A DNA stretch of 64,000 nt, taken from Streptomyces liangshanensis. GTDB lineage: Bacteria; Actinomycetota; Actinomycetes; Streptomycetales; Streptomycetaceae. How positions within the stretch are numbered: position 1 is the first letter of the stretch; every line of letters starts with the position of its first letter. Position numbers and translations under genes: made by a program. The notes beneath the pieces are model-generated. The model had not been told where the DNA came from and did no database searches. It saw only the letters and a program-made list of their open reading frames with translations. The stretch is from the NCBI RefSeq assembly GCF_011694815.1, contig NZ_CP050177.1, forward strand, positions 5,310,001 through 5,374,000. The letters run 5' to 3'. This document shows positions 42,973 through 51,596 of this stretch, piece after piece.

Positions 42973-45900
42973 CTACGGCGCGACCGCGTAGACCTCCGCC
43001 GAGAACAGTGAGTAGCCGTACTTCGTGGCGCGGGTGTCGCCCTGGACGCGGACGAAGCGGGTGTCCTTCGCGTCCATCCCGATCGCCTCCCGCCCGCCCC
43101 GGCCGTCGGTGACCGTCGCCGCGGTCCGCCAGGTGCGGCCGTCGGCGGAGACCTGGACGCGGTAGCGGCTCGCGTACGCCTCCTGCCAGGTCAGGACGAC
43201 CTGCCCGACCCGCGCCGCGCCCGGCAGCTCCACCTGCCACCAGGCCCCGTCCTCCACCGGGGAGGACCAGCGGGTCGCCGGGTCCCCGTCGACCGCCGCC
43301 GACGCCGGGAAGTCCGGGGTCTCGTCGCCCGACGACGAGGCGGCCGCCCCGCGCGCGAGGTCGGGACCCGCGGTGCGCGGCGAGGCCCGTACGGTCAGCG
43401 TGCTCCGCTCGTCGCCGAAGGCGACCGGCACCTCGTACGAACCGGCCGGGGTGCCCGCCTTCACCCGCACCTCCAGCGGGACCGTCGTGTCGGCGCCGCG
43501 CGGCACGGTCGTCTCCTTGGGCGCCGTCACCCGGATGCCGGACGGCGCCTTCGCGGTGAGCGACCCGCGCACCTCGCCGGGGCGCCGCCCCTCCAGCCGG
43601 GCCTCGACCCGCTCCGGCTTCCCGCCGATCTGCGCGTCCGCCTCGCGGGGCGCCAGGTCCAGCCGGGCCCCCGGCTCGTCGGCGAACCACGGCACCACCT
43701 TCCGTACGGCCGGGGCGGGCGCGCCCGGCCCCAGCACGCCGGAGGCGGCACCCGCGGCCGGCCACACGATCCGTACCGCGTCGGCCAGGACGCCCTGCGC
43801 GTCCGCCTGCGTCCAGCCGCTCGTCGACAGCGCGCCCAGCGGACGCCAGCCCGCACCCGGGACCCGTACCTCGACCCGCGCCCCCGCGCCCGTGCCCGGC
43901 TCGGTCATCGCGGTCACCGCCGTCACCGGTCTCGCCCGGTCCAGGCGCACGGTGTAGGACCCGGCGTCCCGGGCGACGTCCCCGCCCGTGTCGCGGTCCG
44001 CGCCCGTCCACCCGGCGGCGGCCTTCACGGCCCGGTCCAGGAACGGGCCCAGCGTGCCCTCGCCCACCACGGCCTCGCTCGCGCGCAGCTTCCCGCGCAG
44101 CGGCTCCAGCGCCAGCGACGCCCGCCACGCGGCCGCGCCGTCCCCGCGGTCCTGGGCGGTGAGCGTGTCGACGGCCAGCTCCCCGGCCTGTCCGTAGCGC
44201 GCCAACTGGTCGAGCCACGGCCGTACTTCGTCGTCCAGCCGGCCCCCGGCCGTCGCCGAGAGCCGCTCGGGCGCCCCGGCCATCACGGTGAAGGCGGCCC
44301 GCAACCGGGCCGCGGCCTCGCTCCTGGCGCGCGCGTCCGACGTGGCACGGGACGCCCAGAAAGCGGTGAACAGCGGCTTCAGATAGGCCGATTCGGACCG
44401 GTCGAGCAGGGACGAGGCGTCGTTGCCCGCGAGGGCCCGCAGCGCCTCCCGGGCCGCCGTGTCCTCGCCCGCCAGGTCGTCCACGGCCGCCCGCCAGGAC
44501 TCCGCGGGGACGTAACCCCGCGGATTCCAGGCGTAGTCGGCCGCCGTGAACAGCGGGACCCGGGACGCCGACGCCTGCTCCATGGCGTTGGCGAGCAGCG
44601 CGACCGAGCCGCCCGCGACGGCCGGCTCCCGGCCGGTGTACGGGCCGAGGAAGATCCGCCCGGGCTCGTAGTCGTTGACCGGATAGTTGTCCATCGTCAC
44701 CATCGGATGCGCGAACGCGGCCTTGGCACCGGCCAGTTCACGGCCGGTGATGGTACGGGGCACCACCCCGACACCCGTCCACGCCACATGGACCCCGCCG
44801 TCGAGCGTCCCCGCCAGCGCCGTGCGGTACGCGGTGACGCCGTCCTGGTGGTACTCGGTCGGCATGACCGTGAGCGGCTCCGAGTCCGGGTGCCGCTCCG
44901 CCAGGTGCTCCGCCACCGCGTTCGCGACCCGGGCCTGCGCCCTCGCCGCCGCCTCGGGGCCCGAGCCGAACGTGTCGGCGTCCGCGTCGCAGTGCCACTC
45001 GCTGTAACTCACGTCCTGGAACTGGAGCTGGAAGGCCCGCACACCCAGCGCCCACATCGCGTCGATCTTCCGGTTGAGCGCCCGCAGGTCGTCCCCGGAC
45101 GTCATGCACATGGACTGCGCGGGCGCCACGGCCCAGGCGAGCGTCACATGGTTGCGCGCGGCCCGCTCGGCCAGCTCACGGAACGCGGCACGCTCCGCCG
45201 CCGGGTACGGGTCGCGCCAGCGCGCCTGCCGGAACGGGTCGTCGCCCGGCGCGTAGAGGAAGCGGTTCTGCTTGGTGCGCCCCATGAAGTCGATCTGCGC
45301 CAGGCGCTCCCGCGGAGTCCACGGCTCCCCGTAGAAGCCCTCCGTCGTGCCCCGTACGAGCGTGCCGGGCCAGTCGCGCACGACGACACCGGGGACGGTC
45401 GCCCCCGCTCCCGCCTTCGCACCGGGCTTCACGTTCCGCGGCTTCACGTTCCGCGGCTTCACGATCAGCTGGCGCAGGGTCTGCGCGCCGTGGAAGAGGC
45501 CGTCCTCGCCGACGCCGTCCAGCGCTATCGTGTCGCGCCCCGCGACCTTGCCCACCGCGAGCCGGTACCCCCCGGACGGCAGCCCGGCGCCGTCGCCCGC
45601 GCGCAAGGCGCGCAGCGCCTCCCGCGCACGGGTGCCGCCCGCCAGGACGACCGTGCCCGCGCCGAGCGGATCCGTGGCCGCGGCCTGGCCGACCGTACGG
45701 ACACCGGCGGTACGCAGCAGGTCCGTCAGCGCCTGGACGGCGACCGGGTCGGCGTCCTCGCCCACGACGACGGTGACCAGGTCACCGAGCGGGACCGCCC
45801 GCCCCGCCGCCTCGATCGTCTGCGGCCTGGGCCACACGTCCGGCACCGCCGCCCGGCCCGCGTGCGCGGGCGTGGCGGCCACCGGGGCGCCCTTGTCGCC

Positions 45901-45996
45901 CGGCGCGGCGTACGCGCCCGGTGCCCCGCCGAGGAGCCCGCCGATCACGGCGACCGCGACCGCCGTCGCCGTCCGTCCTGTACGCCCGAGCCGCAC
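42973..45996 (-). CDS. Secreted GH84-like beta-N-acetylglucosaminidase with CBM32
   Basis: The protein has 1007 residues from a GTG with GAGAGGGG upstream. Signal peptide 1-30 ends AYA. Residues 55-180 form the GH20b/GH84 N-terminal domain. The catalytic barrel (about 205-500) has RGTTEGFYGEPWTPRERL, NRFLYAPGDDPF and LQFQDVSYSEWH. In GH84 the last motif normally holds two adjacent catalytic aspartates; here they are Gln327-Asp328. Residues about 790-870 look like a NEW3-type beta domain, and 890-1007 a discoidin/CBM32 module (ARGAAASSSGDETPDFPASA, WWQVELPGAARVGQVVL). A tandem NVKPR repeat is at 184-192. It probably cleaves or binds GlcNAc-containing glycans outside the cell. Confidence 0.82.
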   Translation of the reverse strand: MRLGRTGRTATAVAVAVIGGLLGGAPGAYAAPGDKGAPVAATPAHAGRAAVPDVWPRPQTIEAAGRAVPLGDLVTVVVGEDADPVAVQALTDLLRTAGVRTVGQAAATDPLGAGTVVLAGGTRAREALRALRAGDGAGLPSGGYRLAVGKVAGRDTIALDGVGEDGLFHGAQTLRQLIVKPRNVKPRNVKPGAKAGAGATVPGVVVRDWPGTLVRGTTEGFYGEPWTPRERLAQIDFMGRTKQNRFLYAPGDDPFRQARWRDPYPAAERAAFRELAERAARNHVTLAWAVAPAQSMCMTSGDDLRALNRKIDAMWALGVRAFQLQFQDVSYSEWHCDADADTFGSGPEAAARAQARVANAVAEHLAERHPDSEPLTVMPTEYHQDGVTAYRTALAGTLDGGVHVAWTGVGVVPRTITGRELAGAKAAFAHPMVTMDNYPVNDYEPGRIFLGPYTGREPAVAGGSVALLANAMEQASASRVPLFTAADYAWNPRGYVPAESWRAAVDDLAGEDTAAREALRALAGNDASSLLDRSESAYLKPLFTAFWASRATSDARARSEAAARLRAAFTVMAGAPERLSATAGGRLDDEVRPWLDQLARYGQAGELAVDTLTAQDRGDGAAAWRASLALEPLRGKLRASEAVVGEGTLGPFLDRAVKAAAGWTGADRDTGGDVARDAGSYTVRLDRARPVTAVTAMTEPGTGAGARVEVRVPGAGWRPLGALSTSGWTQADAQGVLADAVRIVWPAAGAASGVLGPGAPAPAVRKVVPWFADEPGARLDLAPREADAQIGGKPERVEARLEGRRPGEVRGSLTAKAPSGIRVTAPKETTVPRGADTTVPLEVRVKAGTPAGSYEVPVAFGDERSTLTVRASPRTAGPDLARGAAASSSGDETPDFPASAAVDGDPATRWSSPVEDGAWWQVELPGAARVGQVVLTWQEAYASRYRVQVSADGRTWRTAATVTDGRGGREAIGMDAKDTRFVRVQGDTRATKYGYSLFSAEVYAVAP

Positions 45997-46303
45997 GCCG
46001 TGCCCCTCTCGTCTTCCCTGGTCCCCCCGTGATTCGCGTCAAGCGGGCACGAGCCCACCACCCCGAGGTCAGGGTGTCAATGCGCGTGGCCGCTGTGTCT
46101 CCTTTGCCCCCTGTGACAGGCTGGGGATCCAACTGCCGGGCGGGGAGCGGATCGTGACACGCGGGAGACGAACGGCGGTCCGGACACCTCCTCACCGGCA
46201 CAGGTTCACCCTTCGTACGTGCCTGGCTCCGCCTACGCTGGGTAGGGCTGTTGTGTCCCGTCCCCTCGCCCGGTCCCGTCCCCCAGCCCCTGGAGAAGCC
46301 GTC
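45997..46303. other. Divergent intergenic region upstream of the small gene and malQ
   Basis: These 307 bases separate the GH84-like gene (minus) from the small Pro-rich gene (plus). A TACGCT hexamer at 46234-46239 could be the -10 for the plus-strand operon; the best TTCACC upstream is 23 bases away, too far for a standard promoter. No gene is supported. Confidence 0.35.
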
Positions 46304-46528
46304 ATGGCCGCACCCGCGCCGCGCCTGGTTCCCGGCCCCTCCGAACGGCCGGCCCCCCGGCCGTCGGTCCCCGGCCCGGCGCAGCCCGCGGGCCCGCTGA
46401 CCAGCGAGCCCCCGCTCGCCGACGCGGCGCCCCTGACGAGCGAGCCGCCGCTCGCCGACACCGCCCCCCTCACCAGCGAACCGACAGCTCCCGGCACCGC
46501 CGGGGGCACGGAGTCCCCGGGAGTCTGA
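46304..46528 (+). CDS. Small Pro-rich repeat protein ahead of malQ
   Basis: The protein has 74 residues from an ATG with GGAG nine bases upstream, and its stop is immediately followed by the malQ ATG. It is Pro/Ala-rich and contains three copies of LTSEPPLAD-like units (residues about 31-60). No signal peptide, Cys or known domain is seen, so it is probably disordered. The tight spacing and good ribosome site argue that it is translated. I do not recognise a family. Confidence 0.55.
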   Translation: MAAPAPRLVPGPSERPAPRPSVPGPAQPAGPLTSEPPLADAAPLTSEPPLADTAPLTSEPTAPGTAGGTESPGV

Positions 46529-48901
46529 ATGGGCCTGGCCAGGCTCGCCGCACTGCACGGTGTCGCCACCTCGTACGCCCCCTCGCCCGACGTCACCGTC
46601 CAGGTCCCGGACGACACCGTCGTCGCGGTGCTCGCCGCGCTCGGCGTCGACGCGTCCACGCCCGCCGCGGTGACGGACGCGCTCACCCGCGCGGAGTCCG
46701 CCGCCGCCGAGAGGCTGCTGCCCCCGACCGTGGTGCTGTGGAGCGCCCCCGAGGGGGAGCGGCCCGACGTCCCAACCTGGGTGACCGGACTGCCGCCCGG
46801 GACGACGCTCCGGGTCGACCCGGAGGACGCCGATACGACCCCACCCCGCGCCGCCGCCCCCGACCCGGGCGCCCCCGCCGCGAACCCAGCTCTCGCGGAC
46901 CCAGCCGCCGCGGATCCAGCCCCCGCCGACCCGGGCGCCCCGGCCACCGGCGCCCCGGCCGCTCCCGACCCGGCCGCCCCCGACCCAGCCGCCGCTGACC
47001 CGGGCACGCCATCCACCGGCGCCCCGGCCACCGGCGCCCCAGCCGCCCCCGACCCGGCCGCCCCCGACCGAGGCGCCCCCGCCGCCGCCCCCGGCGACCC
47101 CGCCACCGTCCCGGCCGCCGCCGCCCCCGGCGACCCCGCCGCCGCCCCAGGCATCCCCGCCGTCGTGGCCGCCGCGCCCCTGGGCGTGCACCGGCTCACC
47201 GCGCGCGCCCCCGACGGGCGTGAGGCCGCCGCCACCCTGGTGGTCGCCCCCTCCCGGGTGCCGCAGCCCCCGCCCCGTACCCACGGCTTCCTGGTGCAGC
47301 TCTACTCGCTGCTCTCGGAGCGCTCCTGGGGCATGGGCGACCTCGGGGACCTCGCCGAGCTGGCCGCCTGGTCGGGCCGGCACCTCGGCGCCGGGTTCGT
47401 CCAGATCAACCCGCTGCACGCCGCCGTCCCCGGCGACCCGACCGACCCCTCCCCGTACCGCCCCTCCTCGCGCCGCTTCCCCGACCCCGTCCACCTGCGG
47501 ATCGAGGCCGTGCCGGAGTACGCGTACGTCCGCGGCGCCGACCGCGAGCAGCTCGACGCGCTCGGCGAGAAGGCCGCGGCCCTGCGCGCGTCCGTCCTCG
47601 GCGAGGACGCGCTCATCGACCGCGACGCCGTCTGGGCGCTCAAGCTCCCCGCCCTGGAGATCCTGGCGGCCGTCCCCCTCGGCCCCGGCCGCGACGCCGA
47701 GTACCGCGACTTCCTCGCCGCCCAGGGGCAGGCCCTGGAGGACCACGCCACCTGGTACGCGCTCGCCGAGGCGCACGGACCCCAGTGGCAGGACTGGCCG
47801 GCCGCCCTGCGCGACCCGCGCTCGCCCGAGACCGCCCGGGCCCGCCGCGACCTGGCCGACCGCGTCGACTTCCACCGCCGCCTCGCCTGGCTGACCGACC
47901 AGCAGCTCGCCGCCGCGTCCGCCGCCGGGCGGGACGCCGGCATGGCCGTCGGGATCGTCCACGACCTCGCCGTCGGCGTGCACCCCGGCGGGGCCGACGC
48001 CTGGGCCCAGCAGGACGCCTTCGCCGCCGGCATGTCCGTCGGCGCCCCGCCCGACGCCTTCAACGCCCTCGGCCAGGACTGGGGCCTGCCGCCCTGGCGC
48101 CCCGACGTCCTCGCCGCGTCCGGCTACGCCCCGTACCGCGGCCTGCTCCAGGGCCTCCTGCGGAACGCCGGCGCGCTGCGCATCGACCACGTCATGGGGC
48201 TGTTCCGGCTCTGGTGGGTCCCCCGGGGCGAACAGCCCACCCAGGGAACGTATGTACGGTACGACGCCGAGGCGATGCTCGCCGTCCTCGTCCTGGAGGC
48301 GCACCGCGCGGGCGCCCCGGTCGTCGGCGAGGATCTCGGCACGGTCGAACCGGGCGTGCGCGAGGCGCTGGAGCGGCGCGGGGTGCTCGGCACGTCCGTG
48401 CTGTGGTTCGAACGGGACTGGGAGGGGCCGGGACAGCCCCCTCTGCCCCCGGAGACCTGGCGCGAGGGCTGCGTCGCCACCGCGACCACCCACGACCTGC
48501 CGTCCACTGCGGCCCGGTTGACCGGCGAGCACGTGGAACTGCGCCACCGCCTGGGCCTGCTCACCCGGCCGCTGGCCGAGGAACAGGCCGAGGACCGCGA
48601 GGAGGTCGGCGAGTGGCTCACGTACCTGGAACGCCTGGGACTGCTGCCCGGCGGCCCGGGTGACGAGGAGGAGGAGATCCGCGCGGTCTACCGCTTCCTG
48701 CTGCGCACCCCGGCGCGGATGGTCGGCGTCTGGCTGCCGGACGCGGTGGGCGACCGCCGCCCGCAGAACCTGCCGGGCACCTGGGACCAGTACCCCAACT
48801 GGCGCCTGCCGGTGGCGGACGCGCAGGGCCGGCCGATGACGCTGGAGGAACTGACCGCGTCCCCCCGGCTGCACCGCCTGATGGACGTCCTGCGACCGTG
48901 A
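46529..48901 (+). CDS. malQ: 4-alpha-glucanotransferase (amylomaltase, GH77)
   Basis: The protein has 790 residues. GH77 landmarks: FLVQLYSLLSERSWGMGDLGDL, FVQINPLHA, LRIDHVMGLFRLWWVP (nucleophile Asp), VVGEDLGTVEPGVREAL (acid/base Glu) and TTHDLPSTAARLTG (third Asp). It transfers alpha-1,4-glucan segments between maltodextrins in glycogen and maltose metabolism. An Ala/Pro/Asp repeat insert of about 100 residues (about 105-215; units like DPAAPDPAAADPG, bases about 46840-47165) splits the N-terminal accessory domain and makes the protein longer than usual actinobacterial MalQ. It starts right after the small repeat gene. Confidence 0.92.
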   Translation: MGLARLAALHGVATSYAPSPDVTVQVPDDTVVAVLAALGVDASTPAAVTDALTRAESAAAERLLPPTVVLWSAPEGERPDVPTWVTGLPPGTTLRVDPEDADTTPPRAAAPDPGAPAANPALADPAAADPAPADPGAPATGAPAAPDPAAPDPAAADPGTPSTGAPATGAPAAPDPAAPDRGAPAAAPGDPATVPAAAAPGDPAAAPGIPAVVAAAPLGVHRLTARAPDGREAAATLVVAPSRVPQPPPRTHGFLVQLYSLLSERSWGMGDLGDLAELAAWSGRHLGAGFVQINPLHAAVPGDPTDPSPYRPSSRRFPDPVHLRIEAVPEYAYVRGADREQLDALGEKAAALRASVLGEDALIDRDAVWALKLPALEILAAVPLGPGRDAEYRDFLAAQGQALEDHATWYALAEAHGPQWQDWPAALRDPRSPETARARRDLADRVDFHRRLAWLTDQQLAAASAAGRDAGMAVGIVHDLAVGVHPGGADAWAQQDAFAAGMSVGAPPDAFNALGQDWGLPPWRPDVLAASGYAPYRGLLQGLLRNAGALRIDHVMGLFRLWWVPRGEQPTQGTYVRYDAEAMLAVLVLEAHRAGAPVVGEDLGTVEPGVREALERRGVLGTSVLWFERDWEGPGQPPLPPETWREGCVATATTHDLPSTAARLTGEHVELRHRLGLLTRPLAEEQAEDREEVGEWLTYLERLGLLPGGPGDEEEEIRAVYRFLLRTPARMVGVWLPDAVGDRRPQNLPGTWDQYPNWRLPVADAQGRPMTLEELTASPRLHRLMDVLRP

Positions 48902-48963
48902 CCTCCCGGCGGCGCGACAGGGCCGTACGGGACCCCGCGCGCGCGGCGGACCCCGCCGTTCGC

Positions 48964-48969
48964 TACGTT
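48964..48969 (+). promoter_or_regulatory. -10 element for a probable leaderless transcript
   Basis: TACGTT lies six bases before the GTG of the small membrane protein. This spacing is that of leaderless genes in actinobacteria, where transcription starts at the start codon. No -35 match is visible. Confidence 0.45.
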
Positions 48970-48975
48970 GGCACC

Positions 48976-49230
48976 GTGGACAAGAAGAACGCGATGCGCG
49001 CGGGCGCCCTGGCGGCCGGTACGACGCTGATGATGCTGCTCATGACGTCCCCGGCGCTCGCCCTGACCCGCGACGACGGTGACGACCCGGGCCCCGGCCT
49101 GAGCGTGGCGGAGACCCTCGGCCTGTTCGTGGGCATCCCGCTGCTGCTGTTCGCCGTCATCACCGGCCTGGTGATGGTCCTGGACAAGTCGCACCCGTCC
49201 CACCGCGTCACCAAGCCCAAGCAGGGCTGA
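48976..49230 (+). CDS. Small membrane protein
   Basis: The protein has 84 residues from a GTG at 48976. The N-terminal segment (ALAAGTTLMMLLMTSPALAL) looks like a signal peptide or first membrane helix. After an Asp/Gly/Pro-rich loop (TRDDGDDPGPG) a second helix follows (LGLFVGIPLLLFAVITGLVMVL), then a basic tail DKSHPSHRVTKPKQG. Topology is two helices with a short outside loop. The frame is open back to a GTG overlapping the malQ stop, but the -10-like TACGTT placed six bases upstream favours this start. Function unknown. Confidence 0.7.
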   Translation: MDKKNAMRAGALAAGTTLMMLLMTSPALALTRDDGDDPGPGLSVAETLGLFVGIPLLLFAVITGLVMVLDKSHPSHRVTKPKQG

Positions 49231-49250
49231 CCACCCGCCCCCCGCACGCG

Positions 49251-49283
49251 GAAAGCGCCGCACGCCCACCGTGCGGCGCTTTC
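49251..49283. terminator. Bidirectional terminator
   Basis: GAAAGCGCCGCACG and CGTGCGGCGCTTTC form a perfect 14-bp stem with a 5-base loop. The flanking A/T bases inside the stem give T-runs on both strands. It separates the small membrane gene from the convergent methyltransferase. Confidence 0.85.
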
Positions 49284-49298
49284 GCGCGCCCGGACCAC

Positions 49299-50498
49299 CT
49301 AGGACAGGCCCTGACCGACGGCGGGGACCGGTTGCTCCGGGGAATCCAGCCACGCCCGGGGTACCCCGTCCGGAGTCAGCGTGAGGCCGAAACGTTCGAG
49401 CCCCGGCCGCCCTTGGCCGTTCCACCAGGTGTACGCGGCCTCCACCTCTCCCCACAGCGCGCGGGGACCGCCCTGGTAGACCAGGAACGTGTCCTTGTCC
49501 GGTACGTAGTCGACGGTGGCCCAGGAAGTCACCTTGTCGTCCCGGAGCCACAGCACATAGGACCCGTCGTCGTCCGGCTCCCGGAAGGGGGCCGTACCCG
49601 ACAACTGGAGCCCGAGGACGAACCTCGGGAGCCAGTCGGCCACCTCCTCCGGGGAAAGACCCGTTTCCGAGCGGCGGCCGTCGGCGGGCCAGTCCCCGCC
49701 CAAGTACTCCCTGGTGTGGGGCCAGTTCTCCCGCTGCTGCCGGAGTCGCATGAAAGCGGAGTCCATGACGAACGGACCGGACGCGCTCCCGTCCTCGTGG
49801 ACGGTCAGCCGGACGACGGCCTCCGCGCCGTAGGGCGTGCCGTAGGGGCAGACGATGATTCCACCGGCCCGGGTCTGGCGGACGATCTCCCCCGGGATCT
49901 CCCGGACCCCCGCCGTGACGAGCACCCGGTCGTACGGCGCACGAGCCGGCCAGCCCTCGGAGCCGTCGGCGACCACGGTCGCCGGCTGGTAGCCCGCCGC
50001 GTCCAGCCGGAGGCGGGCCGCGGCCGCGTTGTCCCCGTCGAACTCGACGGTGACGACGTGGGAGGACCCGAGCCGTTCGGACAGCAGTGCCGCGTTCCAT
50101 CCGGTGCCGGTGCCCACCTCCAAGGCGGCGAACTCCGGCGGGACGTCCGGCGGGATGTCCAGGGCTCGCAGCATGGAGAACACCACGGATGGCTGCGTGT
50201 TGCTGCACGTCGGCACCTTCCCGCGAAGGGTGCCCGTGTGCGCCCCGTCGTCCCACTGGGTCGTGAGGGACCCGTCCGAGTACACCGCGCGGAGCCATGC
50301 CTCCGGGTCCTCGCCCCGGACGACGGCCTCCGCGCGACCGGTGCCGGCACCCACGCCCGTCCACACCACGTCAGGGACGAACAACTCCCTGGGCACGGCT
50401 CGGTAGGCCGCGAGCCAGTCGGGCGTGAGAGCCCCGGCATCCAGGAGCCGGGAGGCCAGCCCCTCCGGGCCTGCCTCCGTCACGCCGCGTTCGTTCAT
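49299..50498 (-). CDS. PIMT-like methyltransferase, candidate peptide aspartimide-forming enzyme
   Basis: The protein has 399 residues; its ATG overlaps the stop of a 46-residue peptide gene (ATGA). Core motifs are those of protein-L-isoaspartate methyltransferase: AYRAVPRELFVPDVVW (31-46), TCSNTQPSVV (97-106), LEVGTGTGWNAALLS (126-140), YDRVLVTAGVREIPGEIVRQ and GGIIVCPYG. A C-terminal extension of about 180 residues (GLSPEEVADWLPRFVLGLQL ... RPGLERFGLTLTPDG) distinguishes it from repair PIMTs. In imiditide and some graspetide clusters such PIMT homologues methylate a precursor aspartate, which then cyclises to aspartimide. Close coupling to a small peptide gene suggests that role here. No ATP-grasp gene is present. 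Confidence 0.85.
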   Translation of the reverse strand: MNERGVTEAGPEGLASRLLDAGALTPDWLAAYRAVPRELFVPDVVWTGVGAGTGRAEAVVRGEDPEAWLRAVYSDGSLTTQWDDGAHTGTLRGKVPTCSNTQPSVVFSMLRALDIPPDVPPEFAALEVGTGTGWNAALLSERLGSSHVVTVEFDGDNAAAARLRLDAAGYQPATVVADGSEGWPARAPYDRVLVTAGVREIPGEIVRQTRAGGIIVCPYGTPYGAEAVVRLTVHEDGSASGPFVMDSAFMRLRQQRENWPHTREYLGGDWPADGRRSETGLSPEEVADWLPRFVLGLQLSGTAPFREPDDDGSYVLWLRDDKVTSWATVDYVPDKDTFLVYQGGPRALWGEVEAAYTWWNGQGRPGLERFGLTLTPDGVPRAWLDSPEQPVPAVGQGLS

Positions 50499-50635
50499 TT
50501 CTGGGCGGGCTTCGAGTCGTCGCGGTTCACGTCACCGTCCCCGGAGCCGCCCCCTCCGTGCTTGGGGCCGGAGTTGCTGTCGTCCTGCTGGCTTCCGCCC
50601 TGCCCCGAACCGGTACCGCCGCCGTGCGTTCCCAT
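50495..50635 (-). CDS. Small Gly/Asp-rich peptide, candidate RiPP precursor
   Basis: The peptide has 46 residues from an ATG with AGAGGA six bases upstream. The composition is unusual: Gly-rich (GGGTGSGQGG, then GGGGSGDGD), six aspartates (18, 19, 33, 35, 39, 40) and a Lys-rich end (KPAQK). It has no Cys and no signal peptide. Asp33-Gly34 is a classic site for aspartimide formation. The last codons overlap the methyltransferase start, so both are made together. A 118-base gap upstream can hold its own promoter. It was found as a short frame with a good ribosome site, and I have no homologue in mind. Confidence 0.65.
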   Translation of the reverse strand: MGTHGGGTGSGQGGSQQDDSNSGPKHGGGGSGDGDVNRDDSKPAQK

Positions 50636-50753
50636 GAGTGATCCTCTCGTGAAGACGGGATGGTGCGCTTCGGACAGTACGGCCGGGCACCCGGCCGGAG
50701 CGGGGCTGATTCGCCGTGATTCCCGGACCGGTCCGTGATCTTCCGGTGGATTC

Positions 50754-51596
50754 TCATGCAGTACCGAGAGCGTGCCGGGCACAGGCGATGACGCGGTGCG
50801 CCTCGGCGCCGTACACGGCGGACTCGGCGAGCGTCTGCCACACCTTTCCGTACATGCCGACGCTGTCCGCGTCGTCCAGCCAGAGTTCCGCGTGCCAGTC
50901 CTCCGCGATCACGAGGCGGTCGTCGTACAGCCAGAAGGCGTTGGCCGGGGGAATCTTGAGAGGGGCGCCCAACGGGACGATGCCCAGGGAGACGGTGTCC
51001 AGCCCGAGAACGCCCACCAAGCGGTCGAGTTGGGCGGCCAGCACGGGAGGCGGGCACACGAGAGCCCGGAGCGCGGCCTCCCACATCACGATGTGGAAGG
51101 TGCGCCCCGGTGTGTACAGCAGCTCCTGGCGTTTCACCCGGGCCCGTACGGCCTCCTCGGTGTCGCGGACGGACTGGTGGAGGTCGGCGTACCGGGTGAA
51201 GACGTGGCGGGCGTACTCGGCGGTCTGGAGCATCCCCGGTACGAGGGAACTCTCCCAACACCGGACCGTTCTGGACCGCTCGTACTCCACCGTGAGCGCG
51301 TCCTGGACGGGCTTGTGTCCCGCGGCCAGCTGTCTGCGCCAGGACCGGGTGCGGGACTCCAGGCTCCTCAGCCGGGAGATCAGCTCCCCGGCGGCCTCAG
51401 GGTGCTCCGTGCTCTCGGCCCAGGCCCGCAGATCCTCGGTCGTCGCGGTCTGCCGTCCGGTCTCCAGCTTGCTGACCTTGGACTGGGGCCAGCCCAGCCG
51501 TGCCGCCAGTTGGCGCCCGGTGAGACACCGGTCGGTGCGCAGCTCGCGGAGCCGCGCACCGAGGGCGGTTCTTGCCTGCTGGAAGTCGGTGGTCAC
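50754..51596 (-). CDS. XRE regulator with DUF5753 domain
   Basis: The protein has 280 residues from a GTG that overlaps the stop of the preceding gene (GTGA). The helix-turn-helix (LGARLRELRTDRCLTGRQLAARLGWPQSKVSKLETGRQTATTEDLRAW) is followed by DUF5753: TVRCWESSLVPGMLQTAEYARHVF, YTPGRTFHIVMWEAALRALVCPP, LGIVPLGAPLKIPPANAFWLYDDRLV. These regulators are abundant in Streptomyces and normally pair with small DUF397-type genes. Here the partners are a DUF6879 fusion upstream and the peptide/methyltransferase pair downstream, so it is the likely local regulator. Confidence 0.9.
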   Translation of the reverse strand: MTTDFQQARTALGARLRELRTDRCLTGRQLAARLGWPQSKVSKLETGRQTATTEDLRAWAESTEHPEAAGELISRLRSLESRTRSWRRQLAAGHKPVQDALTVEYERSRTVRCWESSLVPGMLQTAEYARHVFTRYADLHQSVRDTEEAVRARVKRQELLYTPGRTFHIVMWEAALRALVCPPPVLAAQLDRLVGVLGLDTVSLGIVPLGAPLKIPPANAFWLYDDRLVIAEDWHAELWLDDADSVGMYGKVWQTLAESAVYGAEAHRVIACARHALGTA

